Shown: positions 35,833 to 43,903 of the stretch, piece after piece
Position numbering within the stretch: position 1 is the first letter of the stretch
How the letters are laid out: each line of letters starts with the position of its first letter
From: Clostridia bacterium
GTDB taxonomy: Bacteria > Bacillota > Clostridia > TANB77 > CAG-508
Direction: 5' to 3'
NCBI GenBank assembly: GCA_900770385.1
Contig: CAAGKK010000044.1
Coordinates: forward strand, 1 to 64,000
Length of the DNA stretch: 64,000 nucleotides
The notes under the pieces: model-generated
What the model was told of the DNA's origin: nothing
Database searches by the model: none
The model's input: the letters and a program-made list of their open reading frames with translations, nothing else
Position numbers and translations under genes: made by a program

Positions 35833-36516
35833 ATGGAAAATATAATAAAATATACAGTAAACAAAAATTTTAGTGATGATTTATATTTATCAGTACAAAA
35901 TGGAGAGGTTGTTATTAAAGCCCCTTGGTACTATACCAATAACCAAATACAAAATATAATCAAAGAAAAAAGAAATTGGATTATAAATAAATTAAAAGAG
36001 TACGAAGCAAAGAAAGAACAAGAATACATAAGAAACGAAATTGTAAAATTATTTGGAGAAGACTGCAAAGTAAAAATAAATTATAAAAATTTAAGGAAAC
36101 CAATACTAACAGTAGAAGGAAAAAATATAAAAATATGTTTACCAAATAAATACAAAAAATTAAATAGAGAAGAAATATTAGTTAAATTAATAGAAAAATT
36201 ATATGAAGTAGTAGCAAATAATGAAATTGAACTAATATTAGAAAAAGTTAGAAAATTATTGGGTTTTGCTCCAGAAGATTATATTATAAAAAGATTAAAA
36301 GAAAACAAAATGGCAGAATGTTTAAGTCAAGAAGGAATAATTGTAATAAATCCAGATATAGTAAAATATAGCAAAGAAACAATAGAATATATAATAATAC
36401 ATGAATTTTGTCATTTAAAATATAAAACACATTCAAAGAAATTCTACGAATTAGAAAAAAAGTATATAGGTAAATTAGCAGAAGATAGAGAAATATACAA
36501 AAATATAAAATTTTAA
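35833..36516 (+). CDS. YgjP-like (M48-related) metallopeptidase domain protein
   Basis: 227 aa from ATG 35833; ATG 35818 overlaps the SD GGAGG. The zinc motif HEFCHLKYKTHSKKFYELEKKY near residues 192-210 matches the YgjP/DUF45 family, and the N-terminal VVIKAPWYYTNNQIQNIIKEKRNWI is the family's first half. The motif holds HExxH plus a later His. Substrate unknown; relatives occur near restriction-modification and defence genes, but none is visible here. Own promoter with a putative operator. Confidence 0.85.
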   Translation: MENIIKYTVNKNFSDDLYLSVQNGEVVIKAPWYYTNNQIQNIIKEKRNWIINKLKEYEAKKEQEYIRNEIVKLFGEDCKVKINYKNLRKPILTVEGKNIKICLPNKYKKLNREEILVKLIEKLYEVVANNEIELILEKVRKLLGFAPEDYIIKRLKENKMAECLSQEGIIVINPDIVKYSKETIEYIIIHEFCHLKYKTHSKKFYELEKKYIGKLAEDREIYKNIKF

Positions 36517-36518
36517 TA

Positions 36519-36547
36519 TTGAGAAACACTTAATATTATGTTATAAT
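36519..36547 (+). promoter_or_regulatory. Promoter of the 98-aa membrane protein gene
   Basis: TTGAGA (36519-36524), 17-nt spacer, TATAAT (36542-36547). Confidence 0.7.
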
Positions 36548-36590
36548 TTGAAAAGCGATTAGTTAATAAGCTAAAAAAGGAGGGCTTCAT

Positions 36591-36887
36591 ATGTCTAAAA
36601 GAGGAACTAATCGGATAGATATTATTCTTGCAATTCTAGTATTAGTTTTGGGGATTACATTTTGGCTCCAAATAATATTTGAATTTGTAGGAATACAGGG
36701 GTATATTTCAATAATAAATTTCTCTGTTTATATGTTAACAACAGGAATATTAATTCTTTGGTCCTGTTCAGATATTTTAAATAGAGGTTTTATTGGGAAA
36801 GTACGAGTGTTTTCTGGATTATTAATATCCTGGCTCGTATTAATACTCATTTGTATAATAATTCAATTTTTTAAAGGATTATTATAA
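36591..36887 (+). CDS. Membrane protein with three helices, 98 aa
   Basis: Helices at about 9-32, 37-57 and 70-95. Family not recognised. The short basic N-terminus suggests N-in topology. Between helices 2 and 3 is a loop SCSDILNRGFIGKVR. SD AGGAGGg upstream, own promoter and own terminator. Contains CGG and CGA arginine codons, as do other orphan genes in this stretch. Confidence 0.75.
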   Translation: MSKRGTNRIDIILAILVLVLGITFWLQIIFEFVGIQGYISIINFSVYMLTTGILILWSCSDILNRGFIGKVRVFSGLLISWLVLILICIIIQFFKGLL

Positions 36888-36896
36888 AAATCTAGG

Positions 36897-36923
36897 TGCT
36901 AGCCAAATTCTGGCTAGCATTTT
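36897..36923 (+). terminator. Terminator of the 98-aa gene
   Basis: TGCTAGCCA pairs with TGGCTAGCA, followed by TTTT. Confidence 0.8.
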
Positions 36924-37012
36924 ATAATAAATTTATACTATATAAACAAATTTTAAAAATAAATGCTGGAAATTTAAATAGAAATATGTTATTATATAAA
37001 AGTAAATTATAT

Positions 37013-37088
37013 TGGGGTATCGCCAAGCGGTAAGGCATCGGACTCTGACTCCGACATTTCCTGTGTTCGAATCACAGTACCCCAGCCA
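37013..37088 (+). tRNA. tRNA-Gln (anticodon CUG)
   Basis: 76 nt including an encoded CCA. Acceptor TGGGGTA/TACCCCA, D arm GCC...GGC, anticodon stem TCGGA/TCCGA with loop CTCTGAC (anticodon CUG, reads CAG), T arm CTGTG-TTCGAAT-CACAG, discriminator G. CAG is a rare codon in such an AT-rich genome, so a UUG-anticodon tRNA-Gln must exist elsewhere. Confidence 0.97.
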
Positions 37089-37131
37089 ATGCAGAAGAAT
37101 ATGTTCTGTTTTTTAGAACATATAATTAAGA

Positions 37132-37159
37132 AGTCAACCAAAGAATGGTTGGCTTTTTT
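37132..37159 (+). terminator. Terminator after tRNA-Gln
   Basis: AGTCAACCA pairs with TGGTTGGCT (one GU), then TTTTTT. An earlier hairpin ATGTTCT/AGAACAT lies between it and the tRNA. Confidence 0.8.
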
Positions 37160-37193
37160 ATATAGTAGAAAATTTCTCATTTGCTATTATATA
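37159..37193 (+). repeat. AT-rich hairpin repeat TATATAGTAG...CTATTATATA
   Basis: Shares TATAGTAG-AAA-TTTCTCATTTG with the element at 60718-60752. Between it and 37299 I see only a weak hairpin (GAGATTTCC/GGAAACTC) and nothing else to report. Confidence 0.55.
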
Positions 37194-37299
37194 AAAATAG
37201 CTAAACATATACCTTTGAGATTTCCTTATTATATTTGGAAACTCTAATTGAGTGAGACCAAATGGCAACATAAAGTCGATATGTTCTATAATACCATAT

Positions 37300-37328
37300 T
37301 GAAAATCAACATAAAATATGATAAAATG
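37300..37328 (+). promoter_or_regulatory. Promoter of the four-HTH gene
   Basis: TTGAAA (37300-37305), 17-nt spacer, TAAAAT (37323-37328). Confidence 0.65.
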
Positions 37329-37361
37329 TTACAGAAGTTATGATGTTTAGGAGATTATAAT

Positions 37362-38240
37362 ATGTCTAAAAAGAAAAATATAAAAATAGAATTACCAATA
37401 GATGAAATAGTAGAAAAATGGGAGCAGGGTACTACACAACAAGAACTTGCAAAAGAATATAGACTCTCTATAAGAACTATTAATAGAAGAATATCTGAAT
37501 ATTATGAAAAGGAAGGAAAACAAAAACCAAAACGAAAAATAGAAATACCAATAGATGAAATAGTAAAGAAATGGGAACAAGGTGTTATAGAAAAAGAACT
37601 TGCGAAAGAGTATGGAGTTTCACAAACTACTATTAATAACAGAATATCTGAATATTACAAAAGGGAAGGAAAACAAAGACCTAAAAAAGAATTGAACCCA
37701 AAAATAGAATTACCAATAGAAGAAATAGTAGAGAAATGGAAGCAAGGTACCATACAACAAGAACTTGCAAAAGAATATGGAGTTTCAACAACTACCATTA
37801 CTAAAAGAATAGCAGAATATTACGAAAAAAAAGGAAATAAAAAAACAAAACCTAAAATAAAATCAAAACAAAAAATAGAGTTATCAATAGATGAAATAGT
37901 AAAAAAATGGGAAGAAGGTAGTACACAAACAGAACTTGCAAAAGAATATGGTATTTCGTTAACCACTATTAGTAGCAGAATATCTGAATACAATAGAGAA
38001 AAAGAAATAAAAACAAAATTACTCAATTATGAAAGTGCCGAAAATAATGGAAAGAAATTAAAAATTATGAGAAGTTCATCAATCATTGCAGAGTATTTAA
38101 GAAAAGGATTAACAATAGAACAGATAAAAAATATTGCACTAGAAAGAAATATTATAATACCACAAAAAGTTATTGAAAAAGCAATTCAAAGAAATGAACA
38201 ACTAGAAAAAAATAAAGAAGAAGAATCAAGTGAGAGATAA
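37362..38240 (+). CDS. Protein with four tandem helix-turn-helix repeats
   Basis: 292 aa. Four copies of a 44-residue unit start near residues 9, 60, 115 and 172. Each has (P/S)I(D/E)EIV.KW..G...ELAKEYG(V/I)S.TTI..RI.EY, a trihelical homeodomain-like HTH of the resolvase/Hin or sigma-region-4 type. Basic linkers of 7-17 residues (KQKPKRK, KTKPKIKSKQK) separate them. The C-terminal part (215-292) is helical with a fifth, diverged segment. The layout suggests a DNA-binding protein that touches several sites along DNA, or a phage/plasmid-type regulator. No catalytic domain. Own promoter; I know of no characterised protein with this exact layout. Confidence 0.8.
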   Translation: MSKKKNIKIELPIDEIVEKWEQGTTQQELAKEYRLSIRTINRRISEYYEKEGKQKPKRKIEIPIDEIVKKWEQGVIEKELAKEYGVSQTTINNRISEYYKREGKQRPKKELNPKIELPIEEIVEKWKQGTIQQELAKEYGVSTTTITKRIAEYYEKKGNKKTKPKIKSKQKIELSIDEIVKKWEEGSTQTELAKEYGISLTTISSRISEYNREKEIKTKLLNYESAENNGKKLKIMRSSSIIAEYLRKGLTIEQIKNIALERNIIIPQKVIEKAIQRNEQLEKNKEEESSER

Positions 38241-38248
38241 AAACAAAT

Positions 38249-38277
38249 TTGATTCAAATTAAAAAATATGTTATAAA
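38249..38277 (+). promoter_or_regulatory. Promoter of the glycosyltransferase gene
   Basis: TTGATT (38249-38254), 17-nt spacer, TATAAA (38272-38277). Confidence 0.6.
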
Positions 38278-38315
38278 TAATCTATAATAATACAAAAGCA
38301 AAGGAGAACCGAATT

Positions 38316-40448
38316 ATGAAGATACAAAAAACAGAATTAGATTATTTCGATTTTTCATTAGAACCAGGATTAAATATAAATAAAAGAATTAGTAAATTTA
38401 TAGGAAATACTTATGTCTCTGTTGTTACATATTATACAGGAGATGAACATATTAAACAAACATATATATCTTTGCTAAATCAAACTTTTCCTCATTGGGA
38501 ATGGATAATTGCTACAAGCAAATCAGATGATAGAATAAAAGAACTAAAAAAGTTAGATAAGAGAATAAAAATAATAGAAATAGAAGAAGAAAGACTTGCA
38601 AAAGCACAATATGTTGCTGCTGAAAAGGCAAATAGCGATATATTATTATTGTTGCCAGAAAATGATTTGATAGATAAAACCATGATTGAGTGTGGATATT
38701 TTACTATGATTACTAATCCAGAAGGTGTATGGGCATATTCGAGAATGGTTGATTTTGATAAAAAGAAGGTTTTATATAATAAGAAACTTTCAATTTATGA
38801 AATGACTAAAGAAAATATAATTTCTAAATGTGCTTTTATAAAAAAAGAGAAATTCTTAGAGCTAGATGAGTACATGAATTTACCAATGGAAGTAGATGAA
38901 GATTGGTATATGTGGTTGTCATTCTTAAGCAAACAATATATACCAATAAAAATGGACTTTTATGGATATTGGCATAGAAAAGTAATGAAGGAAAAGAATG
39001 TTGTATATCATGATAACAAGGAAAACTCAGTAATATCTAAGAAATATATAGATAAAGTAAAAAAAGAAATAAAGTATGATACTAGTATCATACAATTTGA
39101 TAAAATATATCAAATTGATTTCAAAGACATTCCAACTAAAATAGAAATATCAAAGAAGAGTATATTAGAAACAGAAAATAAAAAAAGAATACTAATAATT
39201 TTTCCTTGTTTTGTTGTTGGAGGAGCAGATATTTTTACACTAAATTTAATAAAAGGACTAAGGAACAAAGGATATGAAATTAGTGTGATTACAACTAAAA
39301 AGTGCAATTATGTGTTAAGACAAGAAGTAGAGAAAAATGTAGACGAATATTTTGACTTAACAACATTTTTAAAAGAAAAAGACTGGGCAAGTTTTATATA
39401 TCATATTATAAAATCAAGAGATATACAGTGCGTATTTTTATCAAACAGCTTTTATGGGTATTATGCACTACCATGGTTAAAATATCATTTTAAGAAAGTG
39501 CCATTTGTAGATTATATACATGCAGAAAACTGGACATTAAGAAACGGAGGATTTCCAAAAGATTCTAATTCAGTAGCAAATTATTTAGATGCAACATTTA
39601 CATGTACAAAGCATTTAAAAGAAATGATGTATACTATTATGAATAGAAGTATAAAAAATATAAAAACAGTATATATAGGAACAGATACTACATTTTATGA
39701 TAATAGTATAAAATATGATGGAGAAGAAGAACTAATTAAAAAATATGAAAATGTAAAAACCATACTATTTATAGGAAGAATAGTACATTATAAAAGACCA
39801 TTGTTTGCAATAGAAGTATTAAAAAGAATATTAGCCAAAAGAAAAGATGTAAGACTAATTGTAGTTGGAGATGGGGCTGCTTTTGAAGATTTAAAAGCAA
39901 AAGTAGCAAAAGAAAATTTGGAAGAGTATGTGCATTTGTATGGAATGCAAGATGATGTAAGAAAGTTTTATAAAGTGGCAGATGTTACATTAGTATGTTC
40001 TCTAAGAGAAGGATTAACTCTTACAACATATGAATCTTTGTCAATGGGAGTTCCTGTTGTTTCATGTGATATAGGAGGACAAAAAGAAATAATAGAAAAA
40101 GATTGTGGTTATTTAATAAGACCATATCAATTACCAGAGCAACAATTTGATTTTAATTTTGATGAAGAAGAAATAAAAGAATATGAAGAAGCAATTATTA
40201 AAATACTAGATAATAAAGAATGTATTGACTATAAAAATATTTGCAGACAAAAAGTTATAAATAGATTTTCAATAACTAAAATGATTAATAACTTAGATAA
40301 AGAAATTTCAAAATTAATACAAACAGGTTCAACAATAAAAGAAGAAGAGTGCAATAATATAGAATTTGCTGAAAGATACTTATTAATTAACGGAATGGTA
40401 GAAAATTTAAATAGAACTATTGAAACAAAAAACAAAATAAAAAAATAA
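38316..40448 (+). CDS. Two-domain glycosyltransferase (GT2 plus GT4)
   Basis: 710 aa. N-terminal GT-A/GT2 domain (about 28-225): YVSVVTYYTGDEHIKQTYISLLNQTFPHWEW, then NSDILLLLPENDLID in place of the usual DDD metal site. C-terminal GT-B/GT4 domain (about 285-680): KRILIIFPCFVVGGADIFTLNLI, FIGRIVHYKRPLFAIEVLKRIL and REGLTLTTYESLSMGVPVVSCDIGGQKEII with the EX7E-type glutamates. No membrane helix, so cytosolic. It likely adds two sugars to a surface glycan or glycoprotein. It stands alone, far from any polysaccharide cluster in view. The SD AAAGGAGAa precedes the ATG. Confidence 0.88.
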   Translation: MKIQKTELDYFDFSLEPGLNINKRISKFIGNTYVSVVTYYTGDEHIKQTYISLLNQTFPHWEWIIATSKSDDRIKELKKLDKRIKIIEIEEERLAKAQYVAAEKANSDILLLLPENDLIDKTMIECGYFTMITNPEGVWAYSRMVDFDKKKVLYNKKLSIYEMTKENIISKCAFIKKEKFLELDEYMNLPMEVDEDWYMWLSFLSKQYIPIKMDFYGYWHRKVMKEKNVVYHDNKENSVISKKYIDKVKKEIKYDTSIIQFDKIYQIDFKDIPTKIEISKKSILETENKKRILIIFPCFVVGGADIFTLNLIKGLRNKGYEISVITTKKCNYVLRQEVEKNVDEYFDLTTFLKEKDWASFIYHIIKSRDIQCVFLSNSFYGYYALPWLKYHFKKVPFVDYIHAENWTLRNGGFPKDSNSVANYLDATFTCTKHLKEMMYTIMNRSIKNIKTVYIGTDTTFYDNSIKYDGEEELIKKYENVKTILFIGRIVHYKRPLFAIEVLKRILAKRKDVRLIVVGDGAAFEDLKAKVAKENLEEYVHLYGMQDDVRKFYKVADVTLVCSLREGLTLTTYESLSMGVPVVSCDIGGQKEIIEKDCGYLIRPYQLPEQQFDFNFDEEEIKEYEEAIIKILDNKECIDYKNICRQKVINRFSITKMINNLDKEISKLIQTGSTIKEEECNNIEFAERYLLINGMVENLNRTIETKNKIKK

Positions 40449-40466
40449 TGATTTAAAAAGAAGAAG

Positions 40467-40504
40467 TTGTCCATAATATACATAAGGAGGTATATTATGG
40501 ACAA
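40467..40504 (+). promoter_or_regulatory. Hairpin enclosing the eno SD and start codon
   Basis: TTGTCCATAATATAC (40467-40481) is the exact reverse complement of GTATATTATGGACAA (40490-40504). The 8-nt loop ATAAGGAG displays most of the SD; the ATG (40497) lies in the 3' arm. Confidence 0.8.
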
Positions 40505-41762
40505 TTGTGTTAAGATAAGTAAAATTGAGGCATTGGAAGTTTTTGATTCAAGAGGAAATCCTACAGTACAAGTTACTATTACATTAGAAAATGGAGTAAC
40601 AGGAAGGAGTATTGTACCATCAGGAGCTTCAACAGGTAGCTTTGAAGCAGTAGAATTAAGAGATAATGATAAACATAGGTTATTAGGAAAAGGTGTACAA
40701 AAAGCAGTTAATAATGTGAATGAAATTATATCTAAAGAGCTAATTAACGAAAATGTATACAATCAGAGAAAAATTGATAATAAATTAATACAACTTGATG
40801 GAACAAATAATAAAGGCAAGTTAGGAGCAAATGCAATATTAGGAGTATCACTATCATGTGCAAATGCAGCTGCTAAATCTTTAAATATTGAATTATATAA
40901 ATATATCGGAGGAATAAGTGGAAATAACTTACCAATTCCAATGATGAATGTTTTAAATGGAGGTAAACATTCTGATAATAATGTTAATATACAAGAATTT
41001 ATGATAGTACCATTGAACGGAAGTACATTTAAAGAGAAAATGAGCATTGCAGTAGAAATATATCATGCACTAAAAGCAATATTAAAGAGAAGCGGATTAT
41101 CCACAGCAGTGGGAGATGAAGGCGGATTTGCACCAAATTTAACTAGTGATGAAGAAGCATTAGAACTATTAGTTGAAGCAATAGAGAGTGCTGGATATAA
41201 GCCAGGGGTAGATGTTTCAATAGCGTTAGATGTAGCAGCAACAGAAATGTTAGAAGAAGCCAAGAAAAAAGAAAAAAACAATTCATATTTATTTTGGAAA
41301 ACAAATATAAGCAAAACTACTGAAGAAATGATATTGTATTATGAAGAATTAATAAATAAATATCCTATCATTTCTATAGAAGATGGTCTAGCAGAAGAAG
41401 ATTGGATTGGTTGGAAAGAACTTACTAATAGATTATCAGATAAAATACAATTAGTAGGAGACGATTTATTTGTTACCAATATAAACAGATTAGAAAAAGG
41501 AATAAAAAATAACATAGCCAATAGTATACTAATAAAACCAAATCAAATAGGAACATTAAGTGAAACTCTAGATACAATAAAATATGCGAAAGCTAATGGA
41601 TATTCTACAATAATATCCCATAGATCAGGAGAAACAGAAGATACATCAATTGCAGATTTAGCAGTAGCAACAAACAGTAAATATATAAAAGCAGGAGCAC
41701 CATGTAGAACAGATAGAGTGTGTAAATATAATAGGTTAATTAATATAGAAACTATGCTATAA
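40497..41762 (+). CDS. eno: Enolase
   Basis: 421 aa from ATG 40497 (AAGGAGGT 7 nt upstream). Start [21 protein letters not shown]; metal and active-site residues in [42 protein letters not shown], and [14 protein letters not shown] with the catalytic Lys, then [18 protein letters not shown]. Converts 2-phosphoglycerate to phosphoenolpyruvate. It is 10 kb away from gap-pgk-tpiA-gpmI. Translation start is buried in a 15-bp hairpin, so initiation is probably regulated. Confidence 0.97.
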   Translation: MDNCVKISKIEALEVFDSRGNPTVQVTITLENGVTGRSIVPSGASTGSFEAVELRDNDKHRLLGKGVQKAVNNVNEIISKELINENVYNQRKIDNKLIQLDGTNNKGKLGANAILGVSLSCANAAAKSLNIELYKYIGGISGNNLPIPMMNVLNGGKHSDNNVNIQEFMIVPLNGSTFKEKMSIAVEIYHALKAILKRSGLSTAVGDEGGFAPNLTSDEEALELLVEAIESAGYKPGVDVSIALDVAATEMLEEAKKKEKNNSYLFWKTNISKTTEEMILYYEELINKYPIISIEDGLAEEDWIGWKELTNRLSDKIQLVGDDLFVTNINRLEKGIKNNIANSILIKPNQIGTLSETLDTIKYAKANGYSTIISHRSGETEDTSIADLAVATNSKYIKAGAPCRTDRVCKYNRLINIETML

Positions 41763-41796
41763 TTTTGATAAAAACACGAATTTTGTAGCTATAATA

Positions 41797-41825
41797 TTGA
41801 CAATTTAATTAAAATTATGTAAAAT
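41797..41825 (+). promoter_or_regulatory. aspS promoter
   Basis: TTGACA (41797-41802), 17-nt spacer, TAAAAT (41820-41825). Confidence 0.75.
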
Positions 41826-41831
41826 ATTATA

Positions 41832-42047
41832 TGTTAAATAAATATTGCTATGAAGATGACAAGTAACTAAAGGTTGTTTTTAGAGAATAAATGCCGTGGC
41901 TGAAAGCATTTTAAATAAACATAGTTTACGAAACACATTGGAGCAAACTAAAATAAAGTGAAAAAATGATCTATCATTTTTTAAATAGGGTGGCACCGCG
42001 GAATAGAATTTCGTCCCTGTATGTTATGAAAACATACAGGGATTTTT
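41832..42047 (+). promoter_or_regulatory. T-box leader of aspS
   Basis: Stem I with AGTAAC on the 5' side (loop E) and ACGAAACACA on the 3' side, AGAGA box and distal GCCGTGGC, then the T-box core AGGGTGGCACCGCG (41987-42000) and terminator CCCTGTATGTT/AACATACAGGG with T tract. An uncharged tRNA would favour the antiterminator. By analogy with glyQ leaders (GAAA-codon-A) the specifier reads CAC (His) rather than GAC (Asp); the acceptor-pairing base C expects a G discriminator. Confidence 0.93.
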
Positions 42048-42069
42048 GTATTAAAATAAGGAGGAATGA

Positions 42070-43839
42070 ATGAAAATGGATTCATACAGAACAAATAATT
42101 GTGGAGAGCTTACAAAACAAGATGTTGGAAAAAATGTTAAAATTGCAGGCTGGGTACAAACAATAAGAGATTTAGGAGGATTACTATTTATAGACTTAAG
42201 AGACCAATATGGAATAACTCAAGCAGTTGTAACAGTAGAAAGTGGTCTAATAGAAATGGCTTCTAAAATTCCAACCGAATCTACTATATCAATAGAAGGA
42301 CCAATAAAAATAAGAGATGAAGAAACTATAAATAAAAATATTCCAACTGGTGAAATAGAAGTTGTTGCAGAAAAAATAGAAATACTAGGAAAGAGGTTAA
42401 AAAATTTACCTTTTGAAATCAATTCAGATAAAGCAGTTGGAGAAGATTTAAGATTAAAATATAGATTTTTAGATTTAAGAAATGAAAAATTAAAAAATAA
42501 TATTTTATTAAGAGCAAAGGTGTTACAATTTTTAAGAAATCAAATGATAGAAAAAGGATTTACAGAAGTTCAAACACCAATACTTACAAGTTCATCACCA
42601 GAAGGTGCAAGAGATTACTTAGTACCAAGTAGAGTTCACCCGGGAAAATTTTATGCACTTCCACAAGCACCTCAACAGTTTAAACAATTGTTAATGGTAT
42701 CTGGAATTGATAAATATTTCCAAGTAGCACCATGTTTTAGAGATGAAGATGCAAGAGCTGATAGAGCTCCAGGAGAATTTTATCAATTAGATATGGAAAT
42801 GGCTTTTGCAACACAAGAAGATGTGTTTGGAGTAATGGAGAAAGTTATGTATAATACTTTCAAGGAATTTGGAGGAAAAAAGGTAGCTGAATATCCATTT
42901 CCAAGAATAGCATATAGAGATGCAATGCTTAAATACGGTACAGATAAACCGGACTTAAGAAATCCACTTATTATTAAAGATGTAACAGATATATTCCAAA
43001 ATATAGAATTTAATGCATTTAAAGGAAAAATTGTAAGAACAATTACTGTACCAAATGCAATGGAAATTCCAAGAAGATTTTATGATGGAATGGTAGATTT
43101 TGCAATAAGTGAATGTGGAGCAAAAGGTTTAGCATGGCTTAAAGTTCTAGAAGACGGAACACTTCAAGGACCTATAGCTAAATTTATAGATGAAGATGCA
43201 CAAAATAAATTACTTTCTACAACAGATACAAAAGCTGGAGATGCTATTTTCTTTATAGCAGAAGCTACAAGAATTGTAGATACACTTGCAGGAAGAATAA
43301 GAGCAGAACTAGGAAATAGATTAGATTTAATAGAAAAAGATGTATATAAATTCTGCTGGATTGTAGATTTTCCAATGTATGAATTAAATGATGAAGGAAA
43401 TCTAGATTTTTGTCATAACCCATTTTCAATGCCTCAAGGAGGTTTAGAAGCATTAAATAGCAAAGATCCATTAGACATACTAGCATATCAATATGACATA
43501 GTATGTAATGGAATAGAATTATCATCAGGAGCAGTTAGAAATCATGATCCAGAGATTATGATAAAAGCATTTGAAATAGCAGGATATGATAAACAAACAA
43601 TAGAAAATAAATTCCCAGCTTTATTTAATGCTTTCCATTATGGTGCACCACCACATGCAGGTATTGCACCTGGTATAGATAGAATGATAATGTTGATGCA
43701 AGATGAACCAAGTATTCGTGAAGTTATAGCATTTCCTATGAACAGTAAAGCACAAGATTTATTAATGGGAGCACCAGGAGAGGTAACAGAAGAACAATTA
43801 AGAGATGTTCATATAAAAATAAGAGAAAGTAAAAAATAA
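42070..43839 (+). CDS. aspS: Aspartyl-tRNA synthetase
   Basis: 589 aa, the bacterial type with the GAD insertion. N-terminal anticodon-binding OB fold (VKIAGWVQTIRDLGGLLFIDLRDQYG), class II motif 2 (FRDEDARADRAPGEFYQLDMEM), and motif 3 GIAPGIDRMIML near residue 540. It charges tRNA-Asp, and also tRNA-Asn where asparaginyl-tRNA synthetase is missing; specificity cannot be told from the sequence. Start ATG 42070 is 5 nt from AAGGAGG; ATG 42076 is a possible alternative. Controlled by the T-box upstream. hisS, often in the same operon in Firmicutes, is absent. Confidence 0.97.
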   Translation: MKMDSYRTNNCGELTKQDVGKNVKIAGWVQTIRDLGGLLFIDLRDQYGITQAVVTVESGLIEMASKIPTESTISIEGPIKIRDEETINKNIPTGEIEVVAEKIEILGKRLKNLPFEINSDKAVGEDLRLKYRFLDLRNEKLKNNILLRAKVLQFLRNQMIEKGFTEVQTPILTSSSPEGARDYLVPSRVHPGKFYALPQAPQQFKQLLMVSGIDKYFQVAPCFRDEDARADRAPGEFYQLDMEMAFATQEDVFGVMEKVMYNTFKEFGGKKVAEYPFPRIAYRDAMLKYGTDKPDLRNPLIIKDVTDIFQNIEFNAFKGKIVRTITVPNAMEIPRRFYDGMVDFAISECGAKGLAWLKVLEDGTLQGPIAKFIDEDAQNKLLSTTDTKAGDAIFFIAEATRIVDTLAGRIRAELGNRLDLIEKDVYKFCWIVDFPMYELNDEGNLDFCHNPFSMPQGGLEALNSKDPLDILAYQYDIVCNGIELSSGAVRNHDPEIMIKAFEIAGYDKQTIENKFPALFNAFHYGAPPHAGIAPGIDRMIMLMQDEPSIREVIAFPMNSKAQDLLMGAPGEVTEEQLRDVHIKIRESKK

Positions 43840-43851
43840 TAGTGTAATAAA

Positions 43852-43903
43852 TAGTCAAGCTTTTCATATAATTTATAAATTAATATGAAAGGCTTGATTT
43901 TTT
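43852..43903 (+). terminator. Terminator after aspS
   Basis: TCAAGCTTTTCATAT pairs with ATATGAAAGGCTTGA, then TTTTTT. The ATG of the next gene follows the T tract directly, and TATAAT (43867-43872) lies in the loop. Confidence 0.8.

Noticed and set aside
35688..38240. Prophage or genomic island at tRNA-Gln
   Set aside because: No integrase, structural gene or att duplication of the tRNA end is visible; only orphan genes.
40229..40762. 177-codon minus-strand frame across the glycosyltransferase-eno junction
   Set aside because: Fully antisense to two confident genes, without start signals.
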